DNA of 64,000 bases from assembly GCA_902537945.1 (NCBI GenBank), contig CACBDG010000005.1, forward strand, positions 48,890-112,889. The letters are read 5' to 3'. How positions within the stretch are numbered: the stretch's first letter is position 1; each line of letters opens with the position of its first letter. The translations under genes were made by a program, and so were the position numbers. Shown here in pieces: positions 8,621 to 17,417 of the stretch. The notes beneath the pieces were generated by a model. It saw only the letters and a list, made by a program, of their open reading frames with translations. It searched no databases and had not been told where the DNA came from. The DNA comes from an uncultured SAR116 cluster alpha proteobacterium (GTDB lineage Bacteria; Pseudomonadota; Alphaproteobacteria; Puniceispirillales; Marisalimonadaceae).

Positions 8621-9673
8621 TTAAGTATACTTAAAATATTTTTCTTTAAATTTCAAAGCAACGGAAACTAGTAATATTAGTATAGGTACTTCAACAAGAG
8701 GACCAATAACAGTTGCGAAAGCCTCTTTTGATGCAAGGCCAAAAGTGGCAATTGAAACTGCAATAGCTAATTCAAAATTATTTGAAGCTGCAGTGAATGA
8801 TAAAGAAGTAGCCTTTGGATAATTAATATTAGAAAACCTGCTGATACCAAAACTAATAAAAAACATGATTAGAAAATATATGACTAAAGGAATTGATATT
8901 GTTAAAACATCTAAAGGTAGTTTTAAAAGTTCATTTCCTTTTAGAGTAAACATAACAATTATTGTAAATAACAGCGCAATTAAAGTTATAGGACTTATTC
9001 TAGGAAGAAACTTGTTCTCGTACCATTCTTCACCATATCTTTTAACTAATAATGATCTTGTCACAAAACCTGCTAAAAATGGAATACCAAGATAAACTAG
9101 AACTATTTTAGCAATGTAAAATATTGAAATATCAATAATTTGACCGTCATATCCAAAAAATTCAGGCAAAATTTTTAAAAAAAACCATGCATAAGGTGCA
9201 AAGAAGATAATTTGAAAAATTGAATTAAAGGCAACTAATCCTGCTACATATTCTGAACTTCCTCTAGCCAACTCATTCCAAACAAGAACCATTGCTATAC
9301 ATCTAGCTAGACCAATTAGTATGACACCAGTCATATATTCAGGCTTATCAGAAAGAAAAGTAAGAGCTAAAAAAAACATTAATGCAGGGCCTATTATCCA
9401 ATTTTGAAATAAAGACAAAGCTAAAACTTTCCTATCTTTAAAAACTTCAATTATTTTTTCATATTTTACTTTTGCTAGAGGTGGATACATCATTAAAATA
9501 AGCCCTATTGCAATAGGAATATTTGTATTACTGTAAGTTATTGAATCAAGAAATTTAGGCATATTTAAAAAAACATTACCTATAACTATACCTATAATCA
9601 TTGCAAGAAATATCCATAGAGTTAGGTATTTATCTAAAAATGATAGATTTAATTTTTTATGTTTTGGATACAT
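8621..9673 (-). CDS. acr3: Arsenite efflux transporter, ACR3 family
   Basis: A 350-residue inner-membrane protein with about ten hydrophobic helices. The ACR3 signature [15 protein letters not shown] is present, with Cys125 as the conserved transport cysteine. The second conserved segment [11 protein letters not shown], with its essential Glu, lies near residue 300. ACR3 exports arsenite driven by the proton gradient. The gene starts 7 nt after the stop of phnM in the same direction, so it is probably co-transcribed with a phosphonate gene rather than with an ars operon. No arsR or arsC is visible in the window. A link between phosphorus scavenging and arsenic export makes sense because arsenate enters through phosphate uptake. 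Confidence 0.93.
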   Translation of the reverse strand: MYPKHKKLNLSFLDKYLTLWIFLAMIIGIVIGNVFLNMPKFLDSITYSNTNIPIAIGLILMMYPPLAKVKYEKIIEVFKDRKVLALSLFQNWIIGPALMFFLALTFLSDKPEYMTGVILIGLARCIAMVLVWNELARGSSEYVAGLVAFNSIFQIIFFAPYAWFFLKILPEFFGYDGQIIDISIFYIAKIVLVYLGIPFLAGFVTRSLLVKRYGEEWYENKFLPRISPITLIALLFTIIVMFTLKGNELLKLPLDVLTISIPLVIYFLIMFFISFGISRFSNINYPKATSLSFTAASNNFELAIAVSIATFGLASKEAFATVIGPLVEVPILILLVSVALKFKEKYFKYT

Positions 9674-9680
9674 CTTTTAT

Positions 9681-10826
9681 TTAAGCAACTTCTCGACCAC
9701 TTGCCCATACTTTTCTAATGATTGGTAAATCCTTTTTAATACTTAATCGTACCAAATCTGCTTTTAAACCTTCTTTTATCATTCCTCTATCATTTAAGCC
9801 TGTAACTTTACAGGGGTTAGCAGTTACTGCAGCGATACTTTTGGGTAAATTATTAGATTTTATGCCCCACATTATCGCTGCCATCATCAATGATGAAGGC
9901 ACGTAATCAGAACTTAAAATGTCTAGAAGATCTTTATCAATAAGTGATTGAGCTGAAACATTACCTGAATGAGATCCTCCTCTTACTAAATTTGGTGCTC
10001 CCATTATTATTTTTATGTTACTGCTTTTACACTTTGTTGCTGCTTCAAGAGTGGTTGGAAACTCAGCTAAATTTATACCTTGTGAACAACTCTCTTCCAC
10101 ATCAGAAATTGTAGTATCATCATGACTAGCCAATACTGCATTTAATCTTTTACTAAATTTTATTGTTTCATTTTTATGTTTTTTACCAAACATTTTTTGA
10201 AGATCTTTTAAGTATGAAAAGTGTTGTTGAATTTGTGATTCCGAAAGACCAAATTTTCCCGATAAATAAACTTTGAACTGTGAAACATCACGAAACTGTC
10301 TTTGGCCTGGTGTGTGATCCATAAGACTAACTATTTTTACCTTATCCTGATTGTTGAATTCTTCTAACTCCTGAATTAAATTTTCTGAACATATTTCAGC
10401 TCTTAGATGAATAAAATGATCAATCTTAAAAGATTTGTCTTTTGATAAGTTATTGATAGAGGTGGCTGTTTCTCTCGCATATTTGTCATATCTATGTACA
10501 CCATCTCTGTTAATAGATCCTACTCTTAAAGCATCGAAAACAGTTGTAATACCTGCAGATGCTAATTCTCCATCATGAGCTGTAAGAGCATTATTTATAG
10601 GCCAATTTACACCAGGTCTTGGTTTTAGATGCCTTTCTAAATTATCTGTGTGAAGTTCAACTAAACCTGGAATTAAGTAATCTTCACTGCAATCTATAGA
10701 TCTAGGTAAAGAGCTTTTTCCTTTATTGACCCTTTTAATAAACCCATCTTTTAATTGAATACTCCCCAAAAAGACTTCGTCTTCAGTTACAATATTAACA
10801 TTATTTAAAATGACATCAGACATCAT
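9681..10826 (-). CDS. phnM: PhnM, alpha-D-ribose 1-methylphosphonate 5-triphosphate diphosphatase
   Basis: A 381-residue amidohydrolase-fold PhnM. It converts the ribose-1-phosphonate 5-triphosphate made by PhnGHIL to the 5-phosphate plus pyrophosphate, before C-P cleavage by PhnJ. Family hallmarks: LHTDNLERHLKPRPGV (metal ligands His59, Asp61), AGITTVFDAL (91-100), the HDD motif in ASHDD, and MGAPNLVRGGSHSGN. It is on the same strand as the C-P lyase operon but separated from phnN by the convergent DUF1045 gene, so it must have its own promoter; a candidate Pho box ends 24 nt upstream. An AAGG site lies 5 nt before the ATG. acr3 follows after 7 nt. A second, more divergent PhnM is encoded at 17418-18632. 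Confidence 0.95.
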   Translation of the reverse strand: MMSDVILNNVNIVTEDEVFLGSIQLKDGFIKRVNKGKSSLPRSIDCSEDYLIPGLVELHTDNLERHLKPRPGVNWPINNALTAHDGELASAGITTVFDALRVGSINRDGVHRYDKYARETATSINNLSKDKSFKIDHFIHLRAEICSENLIQELEEFNNQDKVKIVSLMDHTPGQRQFRDVSQFKVYLSGKFGLSESQIQQHFSYLKDLQKMFGKKHKNETIKFSKRLNAVLASHDDTTISDVEESCSQGINLAEFPTTLEAATKCKSSNIKIIMGAPNLVRGGSHSGNVSAQSLIDKDLLDILSSDYVPSSLMMAAIMWGIKSNNLPKSIAAVTANPCKVTGLNDRGMIKEGLKADLVRLSIKKDLPIIRKVWASGREVA

Positions 10827-10849
10827 GAAATCCTTAAATATCCATACAT

Positions 10850-10867
10850 ATGACTCTAATATTACAG
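10850..10867 (-). promoter_or_regulatory. Candidate Pho box upstream of phnM-acr3
   Basis: Read on the minus strand, CTGTAATATTAGAGTCAT has two 7-bp units with an AT-rich 4-bp spacer and matches the recalled PhoB consensus repeats (CTGTCAT) at 11 of 14 positions. It ends 24 nt before the phnM ATG. It would put phnM, acr3 and perhaps the methyltransferase under phosphate control. Confidence 0.45.
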
Positions 10868-10927
10868 TTTTTTTAAAAGTTAAAATATATTAATTAAATT
10901 GAAACAAAACTATAATATGTAAATCTC

Positions 10928-11635
10928 ATGGAAGAATATTATAAAAGATATGCAATATATTATGCACCTTTTGAAAATTCAGAGCTAGATGTGTTTGGTA
11001 AATGTTGGTTAGGATGGGATCCTTATAAAGGTTTAGAAACTACTAAGTCAGATCTTTCAAGTTCACCCAATTTACAGAAATTTTCTAGATTTGTACTTGC
11101 ACCAAAACAATATGGATTTCATGGCACAATAAAAGCTCCATTTAGATTAAAGGATGGGTATACCTATAATGATCTTGAAAATAAAGTTTGTGAAATATCA
11201 AAACAAATACATAGTTTTCATTTAGACGAACTAATTATTAAAAAATTAGGTAATTTCATTGCATTAATTCCTACTAATAATCTCAAAGTAAATGAAGTAT
11301 CTAATAAATTTGTAGAAGGATTAGATTATTTAAGAGATGAGCTTTCTGAAGATGAATTAAAAAAAAGAAATCCTGAAAAATTAACCCCAAATCAAAAAAA
11401 AATGCTCTATAAGTGGGGTTATCCTTATGTATTTAATGAATTCAAATTTCACTTAACTCTTACCAGTAAATTAAATATTGAAGAAATTGATGGCGTGTTT
11501 AAATCTCTTCAAAACATTTTAAAACAAGTTAATTTAAGTAAGATAAACTTTAATAATATTTGTATTTTTGGACAAAAGAGTGATGAAAAATTTTATTTTA
11601 TTAAAAGATTTAAATTTAATAATTCAAAGCATTAA
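10928..11635 (+). CDS. DUF1045 2H phosphoesterase, phosphonate-operon protein
   Basis: A 235-residue protein of the DUF1045 family, known from phosphonate operons and belonging to the 2H phosphoesterase superfamily. The two catalytic H-x-T motifs are visible: His65-Gly-Thr67 (YGFHGTIKAPF) and His175-Leu-Thr177 (FHLTLTSKL), and the N-terminus RYAIYYAPF is typical. 2H enzymes hydrolyse cyclic phosphates or 2'-5' linkages. I infer that it may open 5-phosphoribosyl 1,2-cyclic phosphate, the PhnJ product, because no phnP is present. It is transcribed opposite to the operon; its end overlaps the end of phnN by 20 nt. A TATAAT-like -10 is close upstream of the start. Confidence 0.88.
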   Translation: MEEYYKRYAIYYAPFENSELDVFGKCWLGWDPYKGLETTKSDLSSSPNLQKFSRFVLAPKQYGFHGTIKAPFRLKDGYTYNDLENKVCEISKQIHSFHLDELIIKKLGNFIALIPTNNLKVNEVSNKFVEGLDYLRDELSEDELKKRNPEKLTPNQKKMLYKWGYPYVFNEFKFHLTLTSKLNIEEIDGVFKSLQNILKQVNLSKINFNNICIFGQKSDEKFYFIKRFKFNNSKH

Positions 11636-12152
11636 TTAAGTTATTTACGCCAGTTTCTAAATCAATGTCATTTTTAACATAGATTGTATCCGAAGGTAAT
11701 TTTCCAACTTTTCTATTAAGTCTTTTTTTAATATCATCCTTACTTTCTCTATTTCTTGATATAAGACGGCTTTCAGTAGCTTTTTTGGAAGCAATAATGC
11801 AAATAATCTTTGCATCAGGATAACTTTCCCTAATTTGCTTCAAAGCGTGTCTTGATCCATTAAAAATTACATTAACACCTTTTTTCAATTCATTTTCAAT
11901 ATCTTTTGGAATACCATATGATAAGGAATGTGCTTGCCAGCTTATTGCAAAAAAACCGTCTTTAACCTTATTTTGAAAATCAGTATTTGATATAGCGATA
12001 TGGTCTTCATTATTTTTATCAAGGGTTCTGGTAATATACCTTTTTACAAAGTAAAAATTTTCTAGCTTAGCTTTTATTTCATTTAATAAAGTATCTTTAC
12101 CTACCCCAGAAGCTCCTACAATCACAAATAAATTGCCATTAGTTTTTTTCAT
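11616..12152 (-). CDS. phnN: PhnN, ribose 1,5-bisphosphate phosphokinase
   Basis: A 178-residue P-loop kinase of the guanylate-kinase-like PhnN family. The Walker A motif is GASGVGKDT (13-21) and RYITR near residue 38 is the family's substrate-loop region. It phosphorylates ribose 1,5-bisphosphate to PRPP, returning the ribose carrier to nucleotide metabolism. It is the last gene of phnGHIJKLN, 4 nt after phnL. Its 3' end overlaps that of the convergent DUF1045 gene, so no room remains for an intrinsic terminator between them. Confidence 0.93.
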   Translation of the reverse strand: MKKTNGNLFVIVGASGVGKDTLLNEIKAKLENFYFVKRYITRTLDKNNEDHIAISNTDFQNKVKDGFFAISWQAHSLSYGIPKDIENELKKGVNVIFNGSRHALKQIRESYPDAKIICIIASKKATESRLISRNRESKDDIKKRLNRKVGKLPSDTIYVKNDIDLETGVNNLINALNY

Positions 12153-12156
12153 TAAT

Positions 12157-12822
12157 TCATAAATTTTCTAAATTGACTTCTCTTGTAGCAACTTTGTTTC
12201 TAGCTGTTTCATCATGAAATATTCCTATTATAGCTGAACCATTTAGCTTAGCTTTTTCTATTAAATCTAATACAACATTTTTATTATTTTGGTCCAGACT
12301 TGCGGTTGGTTCATCTAAAAGTAAATACGGATAATTATGAATAAAACCCCTAGCAATATTTACTCTTTGTTGTTCACCTCCTGAGAAAGTTAAGGGAGAT
12401 AAGTTCCACAAATTTTTTGGGATATTAAGTCTTTCTAATATTTCTTGGGCTTTTTTTAATGCAATTTTTTTTTCACATCCAATCTCAAGCAATGGTTCTA
12501 TTACAACATCTATTGTTGGCACTCTAGGTACAACTCTCAAAAATTGACTAACATATCCCAATTTATTCTTTCTTAGTTTTAAAATATCTCTAGGTGATGA
12601 TTTTCTAATATTAATATCTGAAATAAGAACATCACCTTTACTTATCACATAACTTCCATAGATTAATTTTAATAAAGTAGATTTACCTGTGCCAGAGTTA
12701 CCAGTAAGTGCAACAACCTCACCTTTATTAACTCTGAAGTTTATATTTTTAAATACATTTATGTTTGTATCGTTTTGATTATAAAGTTGGAATGATTTGT
12801 TTAAATTTTTAATTTGTATCAT
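12157..12822 (-). CDS. phnL: PhnL, ABC-type ATPase of the C-P lyase system
   Basis: A 221-residue ABC ATPase domain: Walker A GNSGTGKST (41-49), signature FSGGEQQR (146-153), Walker B LLLDEP (167-172). It has no membrane partner; PhnL works with the PhnGHI core in the first step, joining ATP and phosphonate to give ribose-1-phosphonate 5-triphosphate. It lies 1 nt after phnK and 4 nt before phnN, inside a tightly packed operon. The order K-L-N and the length match the C-P lyase family. Confidence 0.93.
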   Translation of the reverse strand: MIQIKNLNKSFQLYNQNDTNINVFKNINFRVNKGEVVALTGNSGTGKSTLLKLIYGSYVISKGDVLISDINIRKSSPRDILKLRKNKLGYVSQFLRVVPRVPTIDVVIEPLLEIGCEKKIALKKAQEILERLNIPKNLWNLSPLTFSGGEQQRVNIARGFIHNYPYLLLDEPTASLDQNNKNVVLDLIEKAKLNGSAIIGIFHDETARNKVATREVNLENL

Positions 12823-12823
12823 T

Positions 12824-13600
12824 TTACACCTGTAATACTGAACTAACTAATAATTGCGAATATTTATGCTGTGGATCATCTAAAACCTGATCACACAAAC
12901 CAGCTTCTATTACATTTCCATTTTGCATTACAATTATACGATCAGCTAAAAGTCTAACTACTGCAAGATCGTGTGTAACTATTACTGCAGCAATGCCAAG
13001 TTCTCTTACAAGGTTTCTTAATAAATCCAAGATTTTAGCTTGTACAGATACATCCAAACCTCCAGTAGGTTCATCCATAAAAATCAATCTTGGTCTAGTT
13101 ACAAGATTTCTTGCAATTTGAAGTCTTTGTTGCATTCCTCCAGAAAAAGTACTTGGCTTATCATCAATTCTGCTAACATCAATTTCAACTTTTTCTAGCC
13201 AATTTGCAGCAATTTCTCTAATTTCACCATAATTTCTATGACCAATTGCCATTAATCTTTCACCAATATTTCCACCTGCGCTTATATTCATTCTGAGACC
13301 ATCACGAGGATTTTGATGCACAAATGCTAGATCAGATCTTTGAATTAAACGAAGTTTTGGTTCCGAAATTTTTGTAAAATTGAGGATTGTTTTTGATTTG
13401 TCGTTTAAGAAAATATCTCCTTCATCAACTTCTAAATTTCCATAAATACAGTTTAATAATGTAGACTTCCCAGAACCTGACTCGCCAACAATTCCAAGGA
13501 CCTCTCCAGGATTAATATCTAAAGATACATTTTTGCAACCTATATTTTGGCCATAGTATTTAGAAATATTAGAGGCTTGAAATAAGAAATTTTGCTTCAT
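12824..13600 (-). CDS. phnK: PhnK, ABC-type ATPase of the C-P lyase complex
   Basis: A 258-residue ABC ATPase that binds the PhnGHIJ core at PhnJ. Walker A is GESGSGKST (39-47), the signature is TFSGGMQQRLQIARN in the second half, and Walker B is LIFMDEPTGGLD. I chose the ATG at 13600, two nucleotides after the phnJ stop and preceded by AAGAAG. An upstream in-frame start at 13663 would add a basic, non-family extension inside phnJ. Length then fits known PhnK proteins (about 250 residues). It is not expected to be a transporter subunit. Confidence 0.93.
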   Translation of the reverse strand: MKQNFLFQASNISKYYGQNIGCKNVSLDINPGEVLGIVGESGSGKSTLLNCIYGNLEVDEGDIFLNDKSKTILNFTKISEPKLRLIQRSDLAFVHQNPRDGLRMNISAGGNIGERLMAIGHRNYGEIREIAANWLEKVEIDVSRIDDKPSTFSGGMQQRLQIARNLVTRPRLIFMDEPTGGLDVSVQAKILDLLRNLVRELGIAAVIVTHDLAVVRLLADRIIVMQNGNVIEAGLCDQVLDDPQHKYSQLLVSSVLQV

Positions 13601-13602
13601 AA

Positions 13603-14481
13603 TTAATCTTCTTTTTTTGAATTTAATTTGGTTTGTTCTTTGCAATAGTCTGTGTCTGAACATATGTATGATCGTTTACCATCATCTGAAACAATAATTT
13701 CATCTAAATAACTATCACTGGATCCACATATTGAACATTTGAAATTAGCTTTCATAGCTTCAAAAGGATAGTCTTCAAAATCAAGACTTTTAACATTTGT
13801 ATAAGGTGGAATAGCATAAATTCGTTGTTCTCTTCCAGCGCCAAAAAGTTGAATAGCTGGACTATTATTCATTTTGGGATTATCAAATTTTGGAATAGGA
13901 GAAGGGTCAGTAACATAATTTCCATTTGTTTTTACTGGATATGCATATGCTGTCTCAATATGACCATGTTTTGCAATATCTTCATAAAGTTTTACATACA
14001 TTAATCCATATTCAGAAAGAGCATGCATTTTTCTAGTTTCTGTCTCTCTTGGTTCTAAGAATCTAAGAGGTTCTGGAATTGGTACTTGATATACTAATAT
14101 TTGTTTTTCTTTTAATTTTGTTTCAGGAATTCTGTGTCTAGTTTGTATAAGAGATGCATCTGAAGTTTTTTCAGTTACAGCTACATTTGCAGTTTTTTGA
14201 AAAAATTTTCTTATTGATACTGCATTTGTAGTATCGTCGGCGCCTTGATCTATTACCTTTAAAATATCTTTGGGTATTAAACAAGCAGATGTTACCTGAA
14301 TTCCACCAGTACCCCAACCATATGGCATTGGCATTTCTCTTGAGGAAAAAGGTACTTGATAGCCAGGTATACATAATGCTTTCAGAAGAGCTCGTCTTAT
14401 CATTCTTTTTGTATTTTCATCTAAATAAGCAAAATTATAAATTTGAATATCTAAATTTTCATTTTTACTCATTTCATTCAT
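13603..14481 (-). CDS. phnJ: PhnJ, carbon-phosphorus lyase
   Basis: The 292-residue radical SAM enzyme that cleaves the C-P bond of ribose-1-phosphonate 5-phosphate, giving an alkane (methane from methylphosphonate) and the 1,2-cyclic phosphate. The four conserved cysteines are present: Cys249-x2-Cys252 and Cys274-x5-Cys280. The glycyl-radical glycine is Gly40 in CIPGYQVPF, equivalent to Gly32 of the E. coli protein. Long stretches (REMPMPYGWGTGGIQ; ADDTTNAVSIR; FGAGRE) are near identical to the E. coli enzyme. AAGG 7 nt upstream supports the ATG at 14481, 4 nt after phnI. All key residues are intact, so the pathway should be functional. Confidence 0.98.
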   Translation of the reverse strand: MNEMSKNENLDIQIYNFAYLDENTKRMIRRALLKALCIPGYQVPFSSREMPMPYGWGTGGIQVTSACLIPKDILKVIDQGADDTTNAVSIRKFFQKTANVAVTEKTSDASLIQTRHRIPETKLKEKQILVYQVPIPEPLRFLEPRETETRKMHALSEYGLMYVKLYEDIAKHGHIETAYAYPVKTNGNYVTDPSPIPKFDNPKMNNSPAIQLFGAGREQRIYAIPPYTNVKSLDFEDYPFEAMKANFKCSICGSSDSYLDEIIVSDDGKRSYICSDTDYCKEQTKLNSKKED

Positions 14482-14485
14482 TTTA

Positions 14486-15562
14486 TTACCTTTTCATATT
14501 AACTTTGGCGTCAGCTCTAATTTTTCTAATGAGCTCTAGTTCAGATTGAAAATCAACATAATGTGGTAGTTTTATGTGCTCTAAAAAACCAGTCGCTTGA
14601 ATGTTGTCGCAATGTGAAATAACAAATTCTTCGTCTTGTGCTGGTGCGCCAGAATAATCTTCACCTAATTCTTTCCATCTTAAAGCTCTATCGATCAAAG
14701 CCATTGCTAAAGCTTTTCTTTCAGTCTGTCCGAATACTAAACCATAACCTCTTGTAAATTGTGGAGGTTCAATTTTGGATCCTTGAAATTGATTTACCGT
14801 TTCACATTCAGTTAAAATGATCTCAGCAACATTAATTTCAAAACCTAATTCTGGAATATAAAGCTCAATGTCAACTATGCCAATTCTTAGTTCCCCTACA
14901 AATGCATGATTTCTTGCATATCCTCTTTGAGTAGAATATGCGAGACCAAGTAAAAAACCCTCATCTCCTCTTGATAATGCTTGTAACCTTGCCGAACGAG
15001 ATGTTGGATAGCTAATAGGTTCTCGAGTTATATCGATAGGATCAAGATTGTTATCTTTTTCGTTTTGCATTAAATCTTCTTGATTTAAAAAACTTAAAAC
15101 GTGAGGCATTTTGTTTTCATTATATTTTTTTTTTGGACTAATAGGTGCTTCATTTTCAGCTAGTAATTTAAAGTCCAAAAGCCTATGCGTGTAATCAAAA
15201 GTAGGACCTAATTTTTGTCCACCTGGTATATCTTTAAAAGTTGCTGAAATCCTTCTAAGGCATGTCATATTTGCTGTATTAACTGGTTTGCTGTAACTAA
15301 ATCTTGTAAGAGTTGTTCTGTAAGCTCTTAACAAAAATATAGCTTCTATCAAATCACCTCTAGACTGTTTTATAGCTAATGCAGCAAGGTCTTTATCATA
15401 TAGAGAACCTTCAGACATTACTCTATCAACGCCAAGTGTGAGTTGTTCTGATATTTGATCAAGGGAAATATTTGGAATGGATGTATCACCTCTTCTTATT
15501 TCTGACATCCAAGAATGAGCGTTATCAATTGCTACCTCCCCACCTTTAACAGCTACATACAT
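14486..15562 (-). CDS. phnI: PhnI, C-P lyase core subunit
   Basis: A 358-residue PhnI, the nucleosidase subunit of the PhnGHIJ core. With PhnG, PhnH and PhnL it displaces adenine from ATP by a phosphonate. The N-terminus MYVAVKGGEVAIDNAH is the family hallmark and the second half has the expected RGYARNHAFVGELRIG and TRGYGLVFGQ segments. It begins right at the phnH stop and ends 4 nt before phnJ. No missing region is visible relative to the roughly 355-residue family length. Confidence 0.96.
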   Translation of the reverse strand: MYVAVKGGEVAIDNAHSWMSEIRRGDTSIPNISLDQISEQLTLGVDRVMSEGSLYDKDLAALAIKQSRGDLIEAIFLLRAYRTTLTRFSYSKPVNTANMTCLRRISATFKDIPGGQKLGPTFDYTHRLLDFKLLAENEAPISPKKKYNENKMPHVLSFLNQEDLMQNEKDNNLDPIDITREPISYPTSRSARLQALSRGDEGFLLGLAYSTQRGYARNHAFVGELRIGIVDIELYIPELGFEINVAEIILTECETVNQFQGSKIEPPQFTRGYGLVFGQTERKALAMALIDRALRWKELGEDYSGAPAQDEEFVISHCDNIQATGFLEHIKLPHYVDFQSELELIRKIRADAKVNMKR

Positions 15563-16132
15563 CTAAAGCTCCGATTTTATGATATTAATTTTTGTTGAAC
15601 GAGGAATAGATAAAATTTCTAAGTCATTTGTGAAATAGAAATCTAAACCTAAAGGATAAAGATTATTATTTTCGATAAATAATTCAGGATTAGGTAAATC
15701 AATATTTAATTTATTTTTTATGCCTGGACCATCAATGTTGCATTTTACTTTTTTATATTTTGTTTCTTCAATTATTAAGGTTGCAGATCTTTCTGGATAC
15801 TCAGGAACTCCTATTTTGAAATCATTTAATGGCAATAAAGATTTCCATGTACCAATTACAAAATCAGCATTCTTTTTGTTACTAATAATGGCACCAGTGT
15901 TAAAAATTAACCAATTCCTTACTTCATCTGTATTATATTCTTTTGAGAGGTAAACATTACTCTCATTATCACATAACGTAATTAATATTGTCGCTGCTGC
16001 ATTTGACAATACACTTGGTTTGTTAAGTTTATTTATCTGAAAAGTTCTACCTGGATATGATGTTGCATTTACTAATGATCTAAAAGCAATAGAACTATTT
16101 ATAGAATTTTCAGAAAAAGGATAATTTTCCAT
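15563..16132 (-). CDS. phnH: PhnH, C-P lyase core subunit
   Basis: A 189-residue PhnH, a PLP-transferase-like fold without PLP that is a structural subunit of the PhnGHIJ core. Recognisable segments are FRSLVNATSYPGR near residue 17-29 and the C-terminal LGLDFYFTND. Its start overlaps the last base of the phnG stop (TAATG type), so translation is coupled. Its stop is adjacent to the phnI start. PhnH is one of the more variable subunits, and this copy is of normal length. Confidence 0.93.
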   Translation of the reverse strand: MENYPFSENSINSSIAFRSLVNATSYPGRTFQINKLNKPSVLSNAAATILITLCDNESNVYLSKEYNTDEVRNWLIFNTGAIISNKKNADFVIGTWKSLLPLNDFKIGVPEYPERSATLIIEETKYKKVKCNIDGPGIKNKLNIDLPNPELFIENNNLYPLGLDFYFTNDLEILSIPRSTKINIIKSEL

Positions 16133-16572
16133 TAATCGCTTTCTCCTCTTACAAGAGTAAAAAAATCAACTTTTGTAGCTTCAGCTTTTGAGAGAATTTT
16201 GTCTTTATTATCTTTTTTAATTTTTTCTAAAGGAATAATAATATTTTTATTTATTTCTTTAGACATTTTAGTTTGCATAAGAGCATCACATAATGCGCTT
16301 ATTTCAGCTTTTTTCTTACTTCTTCCTTGAACATAACTATGACCTATTGTTCCACAATTCAATTTTAAGGAACATCTAGTTATAGTAACTTCACCAATAT
16401 TAAATTTATCTCCAGTTACACCCATTCTTCCTTGAGCCATTATGCTTCCAATTTCAGGTGTTCTTAACCATACATAATTGACTTTTATTTTTTTTTGTTC
16501 CCAGAGATTTAACAAATCACTTTGGCTAGATGTTGCTAACAAACTCATCCAAGATTTTCTTTTTTCAATCAT
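16132..16572 (-). CDS. phnG: PhnG, C-P lyase core subunit
   Basis: A 146-residue PhnG, first gene of the C-P lyase operon. Family features visible: the N-terminal RKSWMSLLATSSQSDL, PEIGSIMAQGRMGVTGDKFNIGE-like glycine-rich centre and GHSYVQGRSKKKAE. It acts in the PhnGHI nucleosidase step. The operon phnG-H-I-J-K-L-N runs from here to 11616 without gaps above 4 nt. The 86-nt space to the divergent phnF holds three TATACAA repeats that may be the regulator's operators. Confidence 0.94.
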   Translation of the reverse strand: MIEKRKSWMSLLATSSQSDLLNLWEQKKIKVNYVWLRTPEIGSIMAQGRMGVTGDKFNIGEVTITRCSLKLNCGTIGHSYVQGRSKKKAEISALCDALMQTKMSKEINKNIIIPLEKIKKDNKDKILSKAEATKVDFFTLVRGESD

Positions 16573-16586
16573 TTAATTACTTCTTT

Positions 16587-16632
16587 ACTATACAACTATA
16601 CAACTTATAATCATAAAACATTAATTATACAA
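16587..16632. promoter_or_regulatory. Repeated TATACAA motifs between phnG and phnF, candidate PhnF operators
   Basis: ACTATACA occurs in tandem at 16587-16594 and 16595-16602, giving TATACAA at 16589-16595 and 16597-16603; a third TATACAA is at 16626-16632. On the other strand the first two contain GTATAG, a core I recall from mycobacterial PhnF operators. The location in the divergent promoter region of the C-P lyase operon and its GntR/HutC regulator makes an operator role plausible. Confidence 0.45.
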
Positions 16633-16658
16633 TTATATTTTTATTAAGTTTTTATTAC

Positions 16659-17366
16659 ATGAATTCTAAACTCATTTATTATCAAATTTATGAAGCATTA
16701 AAAAAAGATGTGGCGGATAACATATACAATTCAGGTGATAAACTGCCTTCTGAAAATCATCTTTCAAAAAGATTTGGAGTAAATAGACACACGGTTAGAA
16801 GAGCTTTGCAAATATTAAAAAATGAAGGAATTTTATTTTCTAAAAGAGGTTCTGGTGTAATTGTTCAAGCTTCTAAGTTAAAATATAAACTTGGAAAAAG
16901 AGTAAGATTTTCAGAGAATATTACTCATGAAAACAATATTCCTAAAATAACAATTATTAGATCAGAGTATAGAAAAGCATCCAAGATAGAAGCTGATAAT
17001 TTAAAAATAAATTCAAAAGATGAGATTCTTTTAATAGAAACAACTGGTAAAATTAATAATATTCCAACTATTATAACTAAAAGAATAATTCCAAATAAAA
17101 GGTTTCCCAGTTTTCTAGAAATATTTCAAAAAGAATTATCTGTCACAAACACACTAAAGTTGTTGGGAGTAAATGATTTTGTTAGGTCAAAAACAAATAT
17201 AATCGCAGAGCTAGCTGATAGTATTCAAGCAAATTTACTTGATTGTAAAATTAATAGCCCACTTCTTAAAACAACATATGTGAATCAAGATTTAAATTGT
17301 ATCCCAATAGAGTTCAGTCAGACATGGTTTGTTGGCGAAAGAATTCAATTAACATTAGAAGATTAA
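16659..17366 (+). CDS. phnF: PhnF, GntR/HutC-family transcriptional regulator
   Basis: A 235-residue regulator with an N-terminal winged helix (about 5-70: YEALKKDVADNIYNSGDKLPS, then RFGVNRHTVRRAL) and a C-terminal UTRA effector domain (about 85-230). This is the HutC-subfamily layout of PhnF repressors, which usually control C-P lyase or phosphonate uptake genes. It is divergent from phnG, with repeated TATACAA motifs between them. The PhnM-like gene follows 51 nt downstream in the same direction, so PhnF and that paralogue may share a transcript. The effector cannot be told from sequence. Confidence 0.9.
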   Translation: MNSKLIYYQIYEALKKDVADNIYNSGDKLPSENHLSKRFGVNRHTVRRALQILKNEGILFSKRGSGVIVQASKLKYKLGKRVRFSENITHENNIPKITIIRSEYRKASKIEADNLKINSKDEILLIETTGKINNIPTIITKRIIPNKRFPSFLEIFQKELSVTNTLKLLGVNDFVRSKTNIIAELADSIQANLLDCKINSPLLKTTYVNQDLNCIPIEFSQTWFVGERIQLTLED

Positions 17367-17417
17367 GCTTTTGATATTTGTAATATAAAATTAATAAAAT
17401 TAAGATAACTAAAATAT

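Noticed and set aside
13601..13663. Longer phnK start inside phnJ
   Set aside because: It adds a basic 21-residue extension read in another frame of phnJ; the ATG at 13600 has its own ribosome site and gives the family length.
14171..14374. Small frames on either strand inside phnJ and other long genes
   Set aside because: They lie wholly inside strongly recognised genes in other frames and show no protein-family features.
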